NCBI GenBank assembly: GCA_964397995.1
Contig: CAYNLG010000019.1
Location: 1-52,683, forward strand
Origin: CAYNLG01 sp964397995
GTDB taxonomy: Bacteria; Planctomycetota; Phycisphaerae; FEN-1346
DNA: 52,683 nucleotides
Direction of reading: 5' to 3'
Shown one piece after another: positions 34,058 through 43,446 of this stretch (its first letter is position 1; the number at the start of each line of letters is the position of its first letter). The notes under the pieces were generated by a model. It did no database searches. It was not told the DNA's origin and worked only from the letters and a program-made list of their open reading frames with translations. The position numbers and the translations under genes are program-made.

Positions 34058-34087
34058 GGGCGGCCCCGCTGGGAGGCCGTCCCTTTT
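34058..34087 (+). terminator. Rho-independent terminator
   Basis: GGGCGGCC pairs with GGCCGTCCC (one bulged T) across a 9-base loop and is directly followed by TTTT. It closes the DUF502-purO-carboxypeptidase operon. Confidence 0.6.
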
Positions 34088-34117
34088 CGACTCAGCCTCA
34101 GGCCGGACAGGGCAGCT

Positions 34118-37100
34118 ATGACGCACCGGATCCCCCACCGCGCGGCCGCCTTGGCGGCTCTCATTCTGAGCGCTGTCACCGCGCCCGCGCAGGCCATGAC
34201 GTATCACGAAGTCCGTACGCTGAGCGAGCCGCTTGGCCATACGTGGCCCGCCGAGCGCGTCCACGTCGACCTGGAGGTCAGGCACGACAAGGTGGCGGCG
34301 TCCACCTTCGCGGCCACGCTGAACGAGGAGGCCCCGGTTCCCGTCCAAGTCGAAGTGCTGGAGGGCGAGCCGTCGGCCGTCCGCAAGGTCCGGGTCTGGG
34401 TGAAGGTGACGCTGGAGAAGCGCGAGGAGCTTCCCCTCCGTATCACCTACAACGACGAAGGCAGGGCCGCGAAACAGCCGGACGCCGGGCCGGTCGCCTC
34501 GGTGACGAAGGGCAAGGATGATCTGGTGCTCTCGACGGGCGTGGCCGAGGTACGTCTCGGCGGCGACGCGGCGCCACGTGGCCGCAAGGCGGTGCCCTTC
34601 GGCGACCTGCCGCCCCTTCTGGCCGCCCGCCCCACGGGCACACAGGGGTGGCCGGGCGAGGTGGCCTGGATGTGCGAGTCCCCCGTGCGCCGCCGCCGGG
34701 TCCAGGTCATGGCCGACGGTCCTGTCTGGGCCGAGGTCCGCATCCACTACGAGTTGGCCGACAAGGACCGTTCGTACGACGTGACAGTGCGCGGCACGGC
34801 GGGCGAACCGTGGGTCGACGTGATCGAGACGTATCGGTTGCCCAAGCCGTCGCGGGCGGTGTTGCGCGTGGCCGGCGACCTGGCGCCCGAACGCGTGCTC
34901 TGGATGCCCTGGTTTACCTGGAAGGATGGCCGCGTCCATCCGACGAACCAGGTGCTCACCCCACCATTGGCCGAGGCGGCCGGCGACCGGCCGTTCGCGA
35001 CGCTCCGGCCCCGGTGGTCGCAGCGCCGCGATTCGAGTCCCGTGTGCCTGGCGGTGGGGGAGGGCGGCGAGGCCGCGCCCTGCCTCGGTGCGCTGATGAC
35101 GGGCCCGGCGGACTGGGCGAACCCCTACGAGCAGATGCCGACGGCCAGGGCCGACGCCTCGCCCCGCGTGCTGGAGATCCAGTTCCCGCTGGGCGAAGGG
35201 GCTCGCCACTGGGCCGTCATCGCCGGATCGCTCGCCCGGCTCGACGACAAGGGCAAGCTCCAAACGCTCATGCGGCGCCTCGGCGACATCCCGCTCGACC
35301 GGGTCCTGAACGAGTGGGTCTTCGACTGGAAGCGGAACCCCAAGGACCCCGCGCCGCACATCCTGACGACCTGGCCGCGGCTCCAGGCCATTCGCGAGGC
35401 TTTCCAAGCCGGCCGCGATACGCCGGAGGTCCGGGCCCTCCGCGCCGTCCTCGACGGCAAGGCCAAGGGCGACGCGAAGCTCGCCGCCTTCCTCGCCGGC
35501 GAACGCGACGGTCCGGGCGGCGGCAACCCCGGCGCCGGCATCTACCTGCAGCGTGGCTACCAGGACGACTTCCTGAACCCCACGACGTATCCGCGGCGCC
35601 TGGCAGGGGGTGTGCGACGGGCCGACCTGGCCGCCGCCGGCCACCCCGCCGGGGATGCGGGCACGGCCCTTATCGGCTATGTCTTTTCGGACCTCAACTA
35701 CTGGCCCGGGTACACGAACGGCTGGGGCGTCGGGAACCCGAACTTCCACACGGATATGTACAAGCTAGCCTTGTATGCCGCGGCCATGTTGCCCGACCAC
35801 CCGCACGCGCGGCGGTGGATGGCCTTCGGCCAGGCGAACCTCCGCGACGACGTCCGGAAGATCGTCTTCCTTCCCGGCGGCGCCGGCGTCGAGTGCCCGG
35901 GTTACCACGCCTACGCCTTCGGACACATCGTCGAGATGATGCAGACGATCCAGAACTCGGGCCTGGAGGACCCGTTCACCTGGCCCGAAGTCAAGGCCAC
36001 CACGGATTACCTCCGTCGCATGCACACGCCCGTCGATCCGCGCCTCGGCCGCCGCAGCCTCGCCTCCATCGGCGACACGCATCCGTGGCAGGGCGGGACC
36101 GGCCGCCTCTTCGGCATGGTGGCCGCGGGCATGGCCAAGACCGACCCGGCCTTCGCCCGGGCGTGCATGGCCATGTACCGCCACTACTACGGCGACGAGG
36201 GGACCGGCGACCTCGTCGACGACGTGCTTCTGGTGGATCGCTCTCTCGAGGCCGGCGACCTGGCCGACCTGGACTGGTCGAGTGCGGCCTTCCCGGGCTT
36301 CGGGGCGGTGCTGCGGAGCCGGTTCGGGACCGACCGCGAGACCTTCCTGACGATGAAATGCGGGCCGGCACGCGGCCACTACCAGGGCGACGAACTCAGT
36401 ATCCACGTCTTCGGGGCCGGCCGGCCGCTTGCACTCGACTGGCACTGCGGCTACAAACCGCGGCCCGATCAGGAGCACATGCACAACCGGGTCAACCTGG
36501 GCGACAACGAGAACATGGATGCCGTCGGCAAGGTCCTCGCCTTCGCCTCCACCGACGCGGCCGATTGCGTTGCCGGCGAGGTCCGGTCCGACCGCCTCCG
36601 CAAGATGCCCCGCTACGCTCATGAGATCGTCTGGCAGGCGACGTACCCGCGGCGGGAGCTCGCGCGCCCCGCGACGTACCGGCGGCTGGTGATGCTCGTC
36701 AAGCACCCCAAGGATTCCGCCTTTCAGGACTACGTCGTCTTCCGCGACGAGCTCGACACCGACGAGCCCGCGACGTTCAACCTGTTCACGCTGTCGCGCG
36801 GCATCCGGCGCGAGGGCCGTCTCTTCCGCTTTGACGGCCAGCTCGACACGGATGCCGTCCTGTACCTGGCCGCCCCCGCGAAGGTCGACGTTGCGACCGA
36901 CCGCTGGTCGTGGCCGAAACAGGACGACTCCAGCCGCATTCCCGAGGACTTCCGCGTCGGCGAAAACCGCTGGACGAGGGGCGAGTGGCAACCGTGGCTG
37001 CGGCTCTCGGCCGCCCCCGGCCAGGACTTCCTCACCGTCCTTTACCCGTTCCGCAAGGGCGAGCCCGTGCCGCGCTTCGAGACCCTCGCCGACGGGCGCG

Positions 37101-37255
37101 GCGTCAAGGTGACCCTGGGCAAGGAGTCCGAAGAGGTCTACCTCGCGACGGACGCCCCCGAGGCCGCGCGGGGCCAGGCCGTGGTGGTGCGCGGCAACGA
37201 CCGCGCGGTCATTCTGACGCCGGGCACGCTCGAGCCGATGGGTGAGGCGAAGTAG
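34118..37255 (+). CDS. Large secreted heparinase II/III-like lyase
   Basis: A 1045-residue exported protein (signal peptide to about residue 26, APAQA). About 420 residues of beta-rich N-terminal domain, resembling the extra module of exo-type lyases such as PL15 or PL21-like proteins, precede an alpha-toroid (about 450-720) and a C-terminal beta-sandwich. The motif GPARGHYQGDELSIHVFGAG (about 750) with PLALDWHCGY is the heparinase II/III beta-domain start. NFHTDMYKLALYAA, and ECPGYHAYAF near 592, fit the Asn/His and Tyr active-site helices. It should cleave an acidic polysaccharide by beta-elimination. It lies before a two-component system and TonB receptor. The substrate is unknown. Confidence 0.83.
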   Translation: MTHRIPHRAAALAALILSAVTAPAQAMTYHEVRTLSEPLGHTWPAERVHVDLEVRHDKVAASTFAATLNEEAPVPVQVEVLEGEPSAVRKVRVWVKVTLEKREELPLRITYNDEGRAAKQPDAGPVASVTKGKDDLVLSTGVAEVRLGGDAAPRGRKAVPFGDLPPLLAARPTGTQGWPGEVAWMCESPVRRRRVQVMADGPVWAEVRIHYELADKDRSYDVTVRGTAGEPWVDVIETYRLPKPSRAVLRVAGDLAPERVLWMPWFTWKDGRVHPTNQVLTPPLAEAAGDRPFATLRPRWSQRRDSSPVCLAVGEGGEAAPCLGALMTGPADWANPYEQMPTARADASPRVLEIQFPLGEGARHWAVIAGSLARLDDKGKLQTLMRRLGDIPLDRVLNEWVFDWKRNPKDPAPHILTTWPRLQAIREAFQAGRDTPEVRALRAVLDGKAKGDAKLAAFLAGERDGPGGGNPGAGIYLQRGYQDDFLNPTTYPRRLAGGVRRADLAAAGHPAGDAGTALIGYVFSDLNYWPGYTNGWGVGNPNFHTDMYKLALYAAAMLPDHPHARRWMAFGQANLRDDVRKIVFLPGGAGVECPGYHAYAFGHIVEMMQTIQNSGLEDPFTWPEVKATTDYLRRMHTPVDPRLGRRSLASIGDTHPWQGGTGRLFGMVAAGMAKTDPAFARACMAMYRHYYGDEGTGDLVDDVLLVDRSLEAGDLADLDWSSAAFPGFGAVLRSRFGTDRETFLTMKCGPARGHYQGDELSIHVFGAGRPLALDWHCGYKPRPDQEHMHNRVNLGDNENMDAVGKVLAFASTDAADCVAGEVRSDRLRKMPRYAHEIVWQATYPRRELARPATYRRLVMLVKHPKDSAFQDYVVFRDELDTDEPATFNLFTLSRGIRREGRLFRFDGQLDTDAVLYLAAPAKVDVATDRWSWPKQDDSSRIPEDFRVGENRWTRGEWQPWLRLSAAPGQDFLTVLYPFRKGEPVPRFETLADGRGVKVTLGKESEEVYLATDAPEAARGQAVVVRGNDRAVILTPGTLEPMGEAK

Positions 37256-37271
37256 CTGCTCCGGCTTCCCG

Positions 37272-37300
37272 TTGACAGCGCCGCCCGCCCCGGGCACCAT
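37272..37300 (+). promoter_or_regulatory. Promoter of the kinase-regulator pair
   Basis: A perfect -35 TTGACA (37272-37277) and weaker -10 CACCAT (37295-37300) with 17 bases between, 44 bases before the histidine kinase gene. Confidence 0.5.
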
Positions 37301-37344
37301 GGCCGGTGGCGGCAGGCGTACCGGAGCCGCCGGGGCGGCGCGGC

Positions 37345-38799
37345 ATGAACCTCTCCATCCGGACGCGGTTGCTGGTCGTGATGAATCTGCTCGTGGTCGG
37401 GGTGGGCCTGGCGGCCGGCTGGGCAGGCGTTGCCGTCAGCGGCCGCGCCATCGAGCGGCGCCTCGTCGACGAGCCCGCTGCGCGGGCCGCCGATCTGCTC
37501 GAGACCCTTCACCTGCCCGCCTCCGACGCCATGATGGAACGCCTGCGCGCGGTCCTCGGCGCCCATGTCCTGGCGGTGCCGGTCGGGGCCCCGCTCAAGT
37601 CCGCGAGCAGCCTGCCCGACTTCGAGGCCTTCGCTTTGACGCGCCGCGCCGCCAAAGACGACCTCGGTCGCAGCGTTGACCTGGAGGGCGAACGCTTCGC
37701 GGTCGGAACGGCCGTGGCCGCGCGACGCGACGGGCCGGCCGGGACGGAAGCGGCGGTGCGGCTCTATGTACTGGTGCCCCAGGTGGAGCTCCGGGCCGCC
37801 CAGGACGCCGGAGCGGCCATCATCGTCTGGGTCACGCTCGTGGCCATCGCGGCCGCGACGCTGCTGGCGTGGGGGGTGGCCCAGTCGATCGCGCGGCCGA
37901 TCCGGGCGTTGGCGGCGCGGATGGGGGCCTTGGCCGCCCGGGTCGAAGCCGGCGCCCCCGTCGGCCCGGAGGCCGGAAGCACGCGGCCCGACGCCGGCCC
38001 TCCCGAAGTGCAGCGCCTGCAGCGGGCGTTTGACACCCTGCTGGCTCGGCTGGCGGAGGCCCGGACGCAGATGGCCCGCGCGGCCCGCGTGGCGACGCTG
38101 GGAGAACTGGCGGGCTCGGTCGCGCACGAGCTCCGAAACCCGCTGGCCGGCATCCGCATGAACGCCCAGACCCTGGCCGAGGCGCTTGCCCGCGAGGGCC
38201 GGGCTGACGAGGGGCTCGACCGCATCCTCCGCGAGACCGACCGCATGGACCTGTACCTCGGCGAACTCCTTGGCTTGGCCGCCGGCGAGGCCGTGACGCC
38301 TGATGACGCCCGGGCGGCGCCCCCGGCCGTTCGGCTGGAGCCGCTGGCCGAGTCCGTCCTCGGCCTTGTCCAGCCCCGTGCCCGCCACGCCGGTGTCACG
38401 CTCGTGCGGGCATGGGACGAGGGCGCGTCGGCCGTGCACATCGACGCGACGCGTCTCAGGCAGGTGGTGCTGAACCTGGTGCTCAACGCCCTGGACGCGA
38501 CGCCGCGCGCAGGCCGGGTTACTCTTGCCACCGCGACAGCCGCTAACGGCACCGTCCGCTTCAGCGTCCACGACACCGGCCCCGGGGTGCGCGTGCCGGC
38601 GGGGGCGGACCTGTTCGACCCGTTCGTGACGACGCGGCCCGGGGGCGTGGGCCTGGGCCTCTACGTCTGCCGTCGGAACGTGGAAGGCGCCGGCGGCCGC
38701 ATCGGGTACGATAGCACTCCCGGGGGGGCAACCTTCTGGTTCGAACTCCCCGCGGCCGACGTGAACGACGGCCTTGCGGCTGACGAGGTTGTGCCATGA
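37345..38799 (+). CDS. Sensor histidine kinase
   Basis: A 484-residue membrane kinase. Two spans (about 8-30 and 155-177) flank a periplasmic sensor of roughly 120 residues with no domain I recognise; a HAMP-like ARPIRALAARM follows. The H-box GELAGSVAHELRNPLAGI puts the phosphorylated His at 261; the N-box VVLNLVLNALDATP, G1 HDTGPGV and G2 GGVGLGLYV are intact. This is the NtrB/AtoS type that partners sigma-54 activators. The next gene, overlapping by ATGA, is such an activator, so they form one two-component system. The downstream TonB receptor makes nutrient sensing likely. Confidence 0.92.
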   Translation: MNLSIRTRLLVVMNLLVVGVGLAAGWAGVAVSGRAIERRLVDEPAARAADLLETLHLPASDAMMERLRAVLGAHVLAVPVGAPLKSASSLPDFEAFALTRRAAKDDLGRSVDLEGERFAVGTAVAARRDGPAGTEAAVRLYVLVPQVELRAAQDAGAAIIVWVTLVAIAAATLLAWGVAQSIARPIRALAARMGALAARVEAGAPVGPEAGSTRPDAGPPEVQRLQRAFDTLLARLAEARTQMARAARVATLGELAGSVAHELRNPLAGIRMNAQTLAEALAREGRADEGLDRILRETDRMDLYLGELLGLAAGEAVTPDDARAAPPAVRLEPLAESVLGLVQPRARHAGVTLVRAWDEGASAVHIDATRLRQVVLNLVLNALDATPRAGRVTLATATAANGTVRFSVHDTGPGVRVPAGADLFDPFVTTRPGGVGLGLYVCRRNVEGAGGRIGYDSTPGGATFWFELPAADVNDGLAADEVVP

Positions 38800-40202
38800 C
38801 GCGGCCCATGGATATCCTGGTCGTCGACGACGAAGAGGCGATCTGCTTCGCCTTCCGCCGCTACTTCGAGGGACGCCGGCATCGGGTGCGCGTGGCCTCG
38901 ACCGGCGAGGCGGGGTTGGCGGCTTACCGCTCGGCGCCGGCCGACGTGGTCTTCCTCGACGTCCGCCTGCCGGACGCGAGCGGCCTCGACGTCCTGGAGA
39001 CGCTGCGCCGCGACGACCCCGGCGTCCGCGTTGTCATCATCACCGCCCACGGGTCGCTCGAGACCGTGACCCGGGCCATCCGCGGCCGCGCGTTCGACTA
39101 CCTCGTCAAGCCGATTGACCTGGAGAGGGCCGCCGCCCTCGTGGCGCAGATAGCCGAAGCCCAGGCGGCGCCCGCGGTGGGTACGCCTGAAGGAGGCGAG
39201 GGCGAAGGCCCGCTGCTCGTCGGACGGTCGCCGGCCATCCAGGAGGTTTACAAGCGCATCGCCCGCGCGGCCGCAAGGGACGCCGCCGTCCTCATCACCG
39301 GCGAAACCGGCACCGGCAAAGAACGCGTCGCCCGGGCCATCCATGCCCACAGCGCGCGGCGAGACCGGCCGTTCGTCGCCGTCAGCGGTGGCGCGTTGCC
39401 CGAGGCCCTGGCCGAGAGCGAACTCTTCGGCTATGCCCGCGGCGCCTTCACCGGGGCGGAGGCCGACAAGCCCGGGCACTTCCAGGCGGCCGACGGGGGC
39501 ACCGTCTTCCTCGACGAGATCGGCGAGATGCCCCCGGCCGTCCAGGTCAAACTCCTGCGCTTCCTCGACGACCAGGTCGTCGTGCCCCTCGGGTCGGTGA
39601 CGCCGGTCCGCGTGGACGTCCGGGTGGTGGCGGCCACGAACCGGGACCTTCGTCACGAGGTGGCAGAAGGCCGCTTTCGCAAAGACCTCTACTACCGCCT
39701 GGCGGTCGTGCAGATCGGGTTGCCGCCGCTCGCGGCCCGGCGCGAGGACATCCTGCCGCTCGCCCGGGCGTTCCTGGCCGACCTTGCTCCTGAAGGGGAG
39801 GCCGGGCCGCTGACGCCCGAGGCCCGACGGTTGCTCGAGGCGCACCGGTGGCCCGGCAACGTCCGCGAGTTGCGCAACGCCGTCGAGCATGCCGTTGTCG
39901 TCTCGGGTGGCGGGCCGATCCTTCCGTCGCACCTGCCGGAAGCCGTGCGGACCGGCCGGTCGGCCTTGGAACCGAGGGGTGACGCGCCTCGCGACCTGTT
40001 GGCGCGGTATGTCGATCGGTTGGCGGACGAGGACCCCGAGAGCTTCCGAGGGGCGCTGGCGGCTCTGGAGCGGGCGCTCATCGAGCGGGCCCTGAGCGAT
40101 GCGGACGGCAACCAGTCGGCGGCCGCCGAGCGGCTCGGTATGCACCGCAACACGCTCCGGGCGAAGCTCCGGGAGTACGGATTTCTCGCCCAGGGTGCAT
40201 GA
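38796..40202 (+). CDS. Sigma-54-dependent response regulator, NtrC family
   Basis: A 468-residue regulator with a complete three-domain plan. The receiver has phospho-Asp55 in VVFLDVRLPD and Lys in YLVKP. The AAA+ domain has Walker A GETGTGKE (169-176), the sigma-54 contact loop GAFTGA (216-221) and Walker B TVFLDEIGEM. The C-terminal Fis-type helix-turn-helix reads NQSAAAERLGMHRNTLRAKL. It should drive open-complex formation at -24/-12 promoters when phosphorylated by the adjacent kinase. It overlaps that kinase gene by 4 bases. A weak -24/-12-like site lies just after it, before the TonB receptor. Confidence 0.94.
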   Translation: MTRPMDILVVDDEEAICFAFRRYFEGRRHRVRVASTGEAGLAAYRSAPADVVFLDVRLPDASGLDVLETLRRDDPGVRVVIITAHGSLETVTRAIRGRAFDYLVKPIDLERAAALVAQIAEAQAAPAVGTPEGGEGEGPLLVGRSPAIQEVYKRIARAAARDAAVLITGETGTGKERVARAIHAHSARRDRPFVAVSGGALPEALAESELFGYARGAFTGAEADKPGHFQAADGGTVFLDEIGEMPPAVQVKLLRFLDDQVVVPLGSVTPVRVDVRVVAATNRDLRHEVAEGRFRKDLYYRLAVVQIGLPPLAARREDILPLARAFLADLAPEGEAGPLTPEARRLLEAHRWPGNVRELRNAVEHAVVVSGGGPILPSHLPEAVRTGRSALEPRGDAPRDLLARYVDRLADEDPESFRGALAALERALIERALSDADGNQSAAAERLGMHRNTLRAKLREYGFLAQGA

Positions 40203-40238
40203 TTCGCGTGCACGCAGTGCCTTCTTTCTGTGCAGCCT

Positions 40239-40252
40239 GGCCGTGTTTGTGC
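40239..40252 (+). promoter_or_regulatory. Possible sigma-54 promoter before TonB receptor
   Basis: GG-N10-GC spacing within TGGCCGTGTTTGTGC agrees with the -24/-12 invariant dinucleotides but several other positions deviate. Its place between a sigma-54 activator and a receptor gene is the main support. Confidence 0.3.
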
Positions 40253-40364
40253 GGTGCTACCCCCTTTGGTGCCCCCGCCAGACCGATTCCCGCTTCCGGC
40301 ATGCGCTTTGCTTACAGGGCGCGGGGGAGTTCCTTGCCCAAGCGAGAGCCAGAAAGGGAGCCGC

Positions 40365-42557
40365 ATGAACCGCATAGTGGTCTGGGTGTCGATGGGGTTG
40401 GTCCTGATGGGGATGCCAGGGGGCCTCCTGGCCGAGACGCCGACGCAGCCGTCCGAGTCCGATGAGATGGCGAGCGGCGACGCCGCTTCTGACGAAGGTG
40501 CCCCCGCCGAGCCGGCCGGTTCCGGCGAGGGCGAGTTCCCCGGGCCGCTTTCCTACCGTCTGCCCGACGTGGTCATCACGGCCTCGCGGTTGCCGGAGCC
40601 CGGGTTCGACTCGCCGCATACCGTCTACACCCTCGACGAGGACCTGCTCCGCGAACGGGGCTACCGGACAACGCCCGACGCCCTGCGGGCCGTCCCGGGA
40701 GTGATGGTTCAGAAGACCGGCCATGGCCAGGGCTCGCCGTACATGCGCGGCCTGACGGCCTTCCACAACCTGTTCCTGGTCGACGGCATCCGCCTGAATA
40801 ACAGCGTCTTCCGGCCCGGGCCCAACCAGTACTGGAACACGGTCGACCCGCTGTCGGTCGAGCGGTATGAGATCGTCAAAGGCCCCGGCTCGGTCCTGTA
40901 CGGGTCCGACGCCATCGGTGGCACGGTCAATGCCATCACCCGCGGGCCCCAGGGCTACGGCGAGGGCATCAACTATGGCGGCCGGCTCACCTACCGGCTC
41001 TCCAGTGCCGAGCGGTCCCAAGTCGGGCGCGTCGAGGCCTGGACCACGCTCGACCGCACCCTGGGCTTCTACGTCGGTGGCTCTGTGAAGAACTTCGGCG
41101 ACCTCGAGGGCGGGCGCGACGTCAATACCCAGGACGAGACCGGCTACGACGAGTGGGACCTCGACCTGAAGCTCGAGTACTTCTTCAACCCCGACACGCG
41201 CCTGGTGGTCGGCCACCAGACCGTCCGCCAGAACGAGGCGCCACGTACCCATCGGACGGTCTACGCCATTACGTGGGAAGGGCTGACGCGCGGCACGGAG
41301 CTGGAGCGGGACCTGTGGCAGGAGCGTGACCTGACGTACATCCAACTCCACGCCGACGAGCCGGCCGACTGGCTCGACGCCGTTCACCTCGGCCTCTCCT
41401 GGCACAGGCAGGCCGAACGCCGCGAGCGGCTTCGGACCCGCAACCGGTACGACGAGCAGGGCTTCACCGTCGGTACCGTCGGTTTCACCGCCCAGTTCGA
41501 AAGCACCACCCCCCTCGGGCGCCTTGTCTACGGGGCCGAGCTGTACCATGACAACGTGAACTCGTTCTCCTCTCGCAACCCGGTCCAGGGACCCGTCGGA
41601 GACGACGGGTCCTACGACCTTTTTGGGGTCTACCTCCAGGACACGATCCCCGTCTGCGAGCGGCTCGACGTGATCCTGGGCACCCGGTACGAGTACGCCC
41701 GTGCCAAGGCCCGGAACGTCTGGGACAACAATCGGAACGTCCGTTTCCGCATCGCCGAAGACTGGGAAGCCTGGGTCGGCAGCGGCCGCGCGGTCTACCA
41801 GATCGACGAAGCCGGCCACTGGAACACCTTCGTCGGGGTCAGCCAGGGGTTCCGGGCGCCGAACCTCTCGGACCTGGCGCGGCTGGACTCGGCCCGCACC
41901 AACGAGTTCGAGGTCCCCGCGCCCGGCGTCGAGCCGGAGCACTTCCTCTCCTACGAGGGCGGTGTCAAGGCGAGCTACGACGACCTCTCGCTCCAACTGG
42001 CCTACTTCTACACCACCATCCGCGACATGATTATCCGCACCCCGACCGGCGCCGTGGTGAACAACCAGTTTGAGGTTACCAAGCAGAACGCCGGCGACGG
42101 TTTCGTCCAGGGCGTCGAGTTGGGCGGAAGCTGGCGGTTCCACCCGCAACTCACCGGCTTCGGCACCTTCGCTTGGACCGATGGCGAGGTCGACACCTTC
42201 CCGACGCCCGCCGCCATCGAGGACCGGCAGCCGCTCGACCGGCTGATGCCGACGATGGGCCAGGTCGGTCTCCGCTGGGAGCCGCCCAAGACGCCCGTCT
42301 GGGTCGAGACCACCCTCGACATGGCCTGCGACGCCGATGACCTCTCGACGCGCGACGCGAATGATACGTCGCGCATCCCGCCGGGCGGCACCCCCGGCCA
42401 CGCGGTGCTTTCGCTCCGGGGCGGCTGGCAGGTCCACGACAACGTCCGCCTGACCCTGGCGATCGAGAACGTGACGGATGAGGACTACCGCGTCCACGGA
42501 TCGGGGCTTAACGAACCGGGCCGGAACTTCGTTTTCGGACTGGAAGTCACGTACTGA
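40365..42557 (+). CDS. TonB-dependent outer-membrane receptor
   Basis: A 730-residue receptor with a signal peptide (MGLVLMGMPGGLLAE) and a Glu/Ser/Ala-rich linker. DVVITASRLPEPG at about residue 68 serves as TonB box and plug start. The plug domain includes VPGVMVQKTGHGQGSPYMRG, LFLVDGIRLNN and VKGPGSVLYGSDAIGGTVN; a 22-strand barrel follows, ending in the typical aromatic residue pattern (NFVFGLEVTY). The plug resembles BtuB/cirA-type siderophore, cobalamin or oligosaccharide receptors; the ligand is not evident. AAGGGAG precedes the ATG. A TonB gene follows directly, while ExbB and ExbD are absent here. Confidence 0.92.
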   Translation: MNRIVVWVSMGLVLMGMPGGLLAETPTQPSESDEMASGDAASDEGAPAEPAGSGEGEFPGPLSYRLPDVVITASRLPEPGFDSPHTVYTLDEDLLRERGYRTTPDALRAVPGVMVQKTGHGQGSPYMRGLTAFHNLFLVDGIRLNNSVFRPGPNQYWNTVDPLSVERYEIVKGPGSVLYGSDAIGGTVNAITRGPQGYGEGINYGGRLTYRLSSAERSQVGRVEAWTTLDRTLGFYVGGSVKNFGDLEGGRDVNTQDETGYDEWDLDLKLEYFFNPDTRLVVGHQTVRQNEAPRTHRTVYAITWEGLTRGTELERDLWQERDLTYIQLHADEPADWLDAVHLGLSWHRQAERRERLRTRNRYDEQGFTVGTVGFTAQFESTTPLGRLVYGAELYHDNVNSFSSRNPVQGPVGDDGSYDLFGVYLQDTIPVCERLDVILGTRYEYARAKARNVWDNNRNVRFRIAEDWEAWVGSGRAVYQIDEAGHWNTFVGVSQGFRAPNLSDLARLDSARTNEFEVPAPGVEPEHFLSYEGGVKASYDDLSLQLAYFYTTIRDMIIRTPTGAVVNNQFEVTKQNAGDGFVQGVELGGSWRFHPQLTGFGTFAWTDGEVDTFPTPAAIEDRQPLDRLMPTMGQVGLRWEPPKTPVWVETTLDMACDADDLSTRDANDTSRIPPGGTPGHAVLSLRGGWQVHDNVRLTLAIENVTDEDYRVHGSGLNEPGRNFVFGLEVTY

Positions 42558-42626
42558 TCGTGCGAAGAATAGGGGATAGGCCGCGGCCGCCCAAACCGCG
42601 GTCAGGGAGTCAGGTGGAGTCTGTAC

Positions 42627-43421
42627 GTGCCCCAGACCGGCACAACCGGACGCTGGGCCCTGGCGGCGTCGCTTGCCGCGCATGCTGCCGCCCTCGGGGT
42701 GGTGGTCACGGCGGCGACGGGCTGGGACCGGCTGACGCCGGCGCCCGCGTCGGCGCCGATGCGCATGGTGCGGGTGCGCCTGGTCCGTCCCGCGCCTCGC
42801 CCCACAGAGCCGGCTGCTGAGCCCGATTCGGCCCGCGCTACGCCGCCGCATTCGGCCCTGAATGTGCCGCGTGCCCCTGCCCCGGACCGGAACGTCCCGG
42901 CCGAGCGCCCGCGCCTGGCGGACCGGGCCGATCCCCTGCCTGTGACGGCAGTGAGGCCGGTCCGGGCCGACGCGTCTCTGTCGCCCCCGGCCCCGGCTGC
43001 CCGGTCACGGGAGCCGCTCCGGCCCGTGACGACGGCCTTTGTGCCGGAGCCTGACCGGCCGCGCGAGCCGTCTCGGCCGTCGCCCGCCCGGCCGTCGCCG
43101 CAGGCGGTCGCCGTGGCGGCCCCGGTGCCCGGAGTGGCCGAGGCGGTGCCCAGCCCCCGCGTGGTCCATTTGCCCGGTCCGGAGTACCCGGCGGCGGCGC
43201 GGCGGCGTGGCGAGGTGGGCCGCGTGGTTCTCGATGTGGAAGTCTTGCCCGATGGCCGTGTCGGCGCGATCCGACTCGTGAGCACCGAGGGCGGCGCCTC
43301 GCGCCGCCTGGTCGCGGCCGCCGAGAAAGCCGCACGCCACGCCCGGTTCACCCCCTACGTCCCGGCGCCGGGCGCCGCCCGGCCGTGGGTCCGCATCCCC
43401 TTCCGCTTTGAGCTCCGGTAG
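42627..43421 (+). CDS. TonB family energy transducer
   Basis: A 264-residue protein with one N-terminal membrane helix (AASLAAHAAALGVVVTA, about 11-28), a Pro/Arg-rich periplasm-spanning region (about 50-175) and a C-terminal TonB domain. In that domain PEYPAAARRRGEVGRVVLDVEV is the start (taken in parts), followed by VLPDGRVGAIRLVSTEGG and ARFTPY. It starts at GTG 42627 after GGTGGAG. It would transmit proton-motive force from ExbBD to the adjacent receptor, with which it is clearly paired. Confidence 0.9.
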   Translation: MPQTGTTGRWALAASLAAHAAALGVVVTAATGWDRLTPAPASAPMRMVRVRLVRPAPRPTEPAAEPDSARATPPHSALNVPRAPAPDRNVPAERPRLADRADPLPVTAVRPVRADASLSPPAPAARSREPLRPVTTAFVPEPDRPREPSRPSPARPSPQAVAVAAPVPGVAEAVPSPRVVHLPGPEYPAAARRRGEVGRVVLDVEVLPDGRVGAIRLVSTEGGASRRLVAAAEKAARHARFTPYVPAPGAARPWVRIPFRFELR

Positions 43422-43446
43422 CGGCGCGGCACGTGACGGGGCGCGC

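Noticed and set aside
34040..34062. T-arm-like GGTTCAAGTCC, hinting at a tRNA
   Set aside because: No acceptor, D or anticodon arm can be formed around it, and the following bases pair into a terminator instead.
40203..40364. Possible cobalamin riboswitch before the TonB receptor
   Set aside because: No B12-box or GCCACTG-type core was found in the 162-base leader.
42581..42601. CCGCGG repeat pair as terminator after the TonB receptor
   Set aside because: Only 6-base arms with a 9-base loop and no T-run; the motif is common by chance in such GC-rich DNA.
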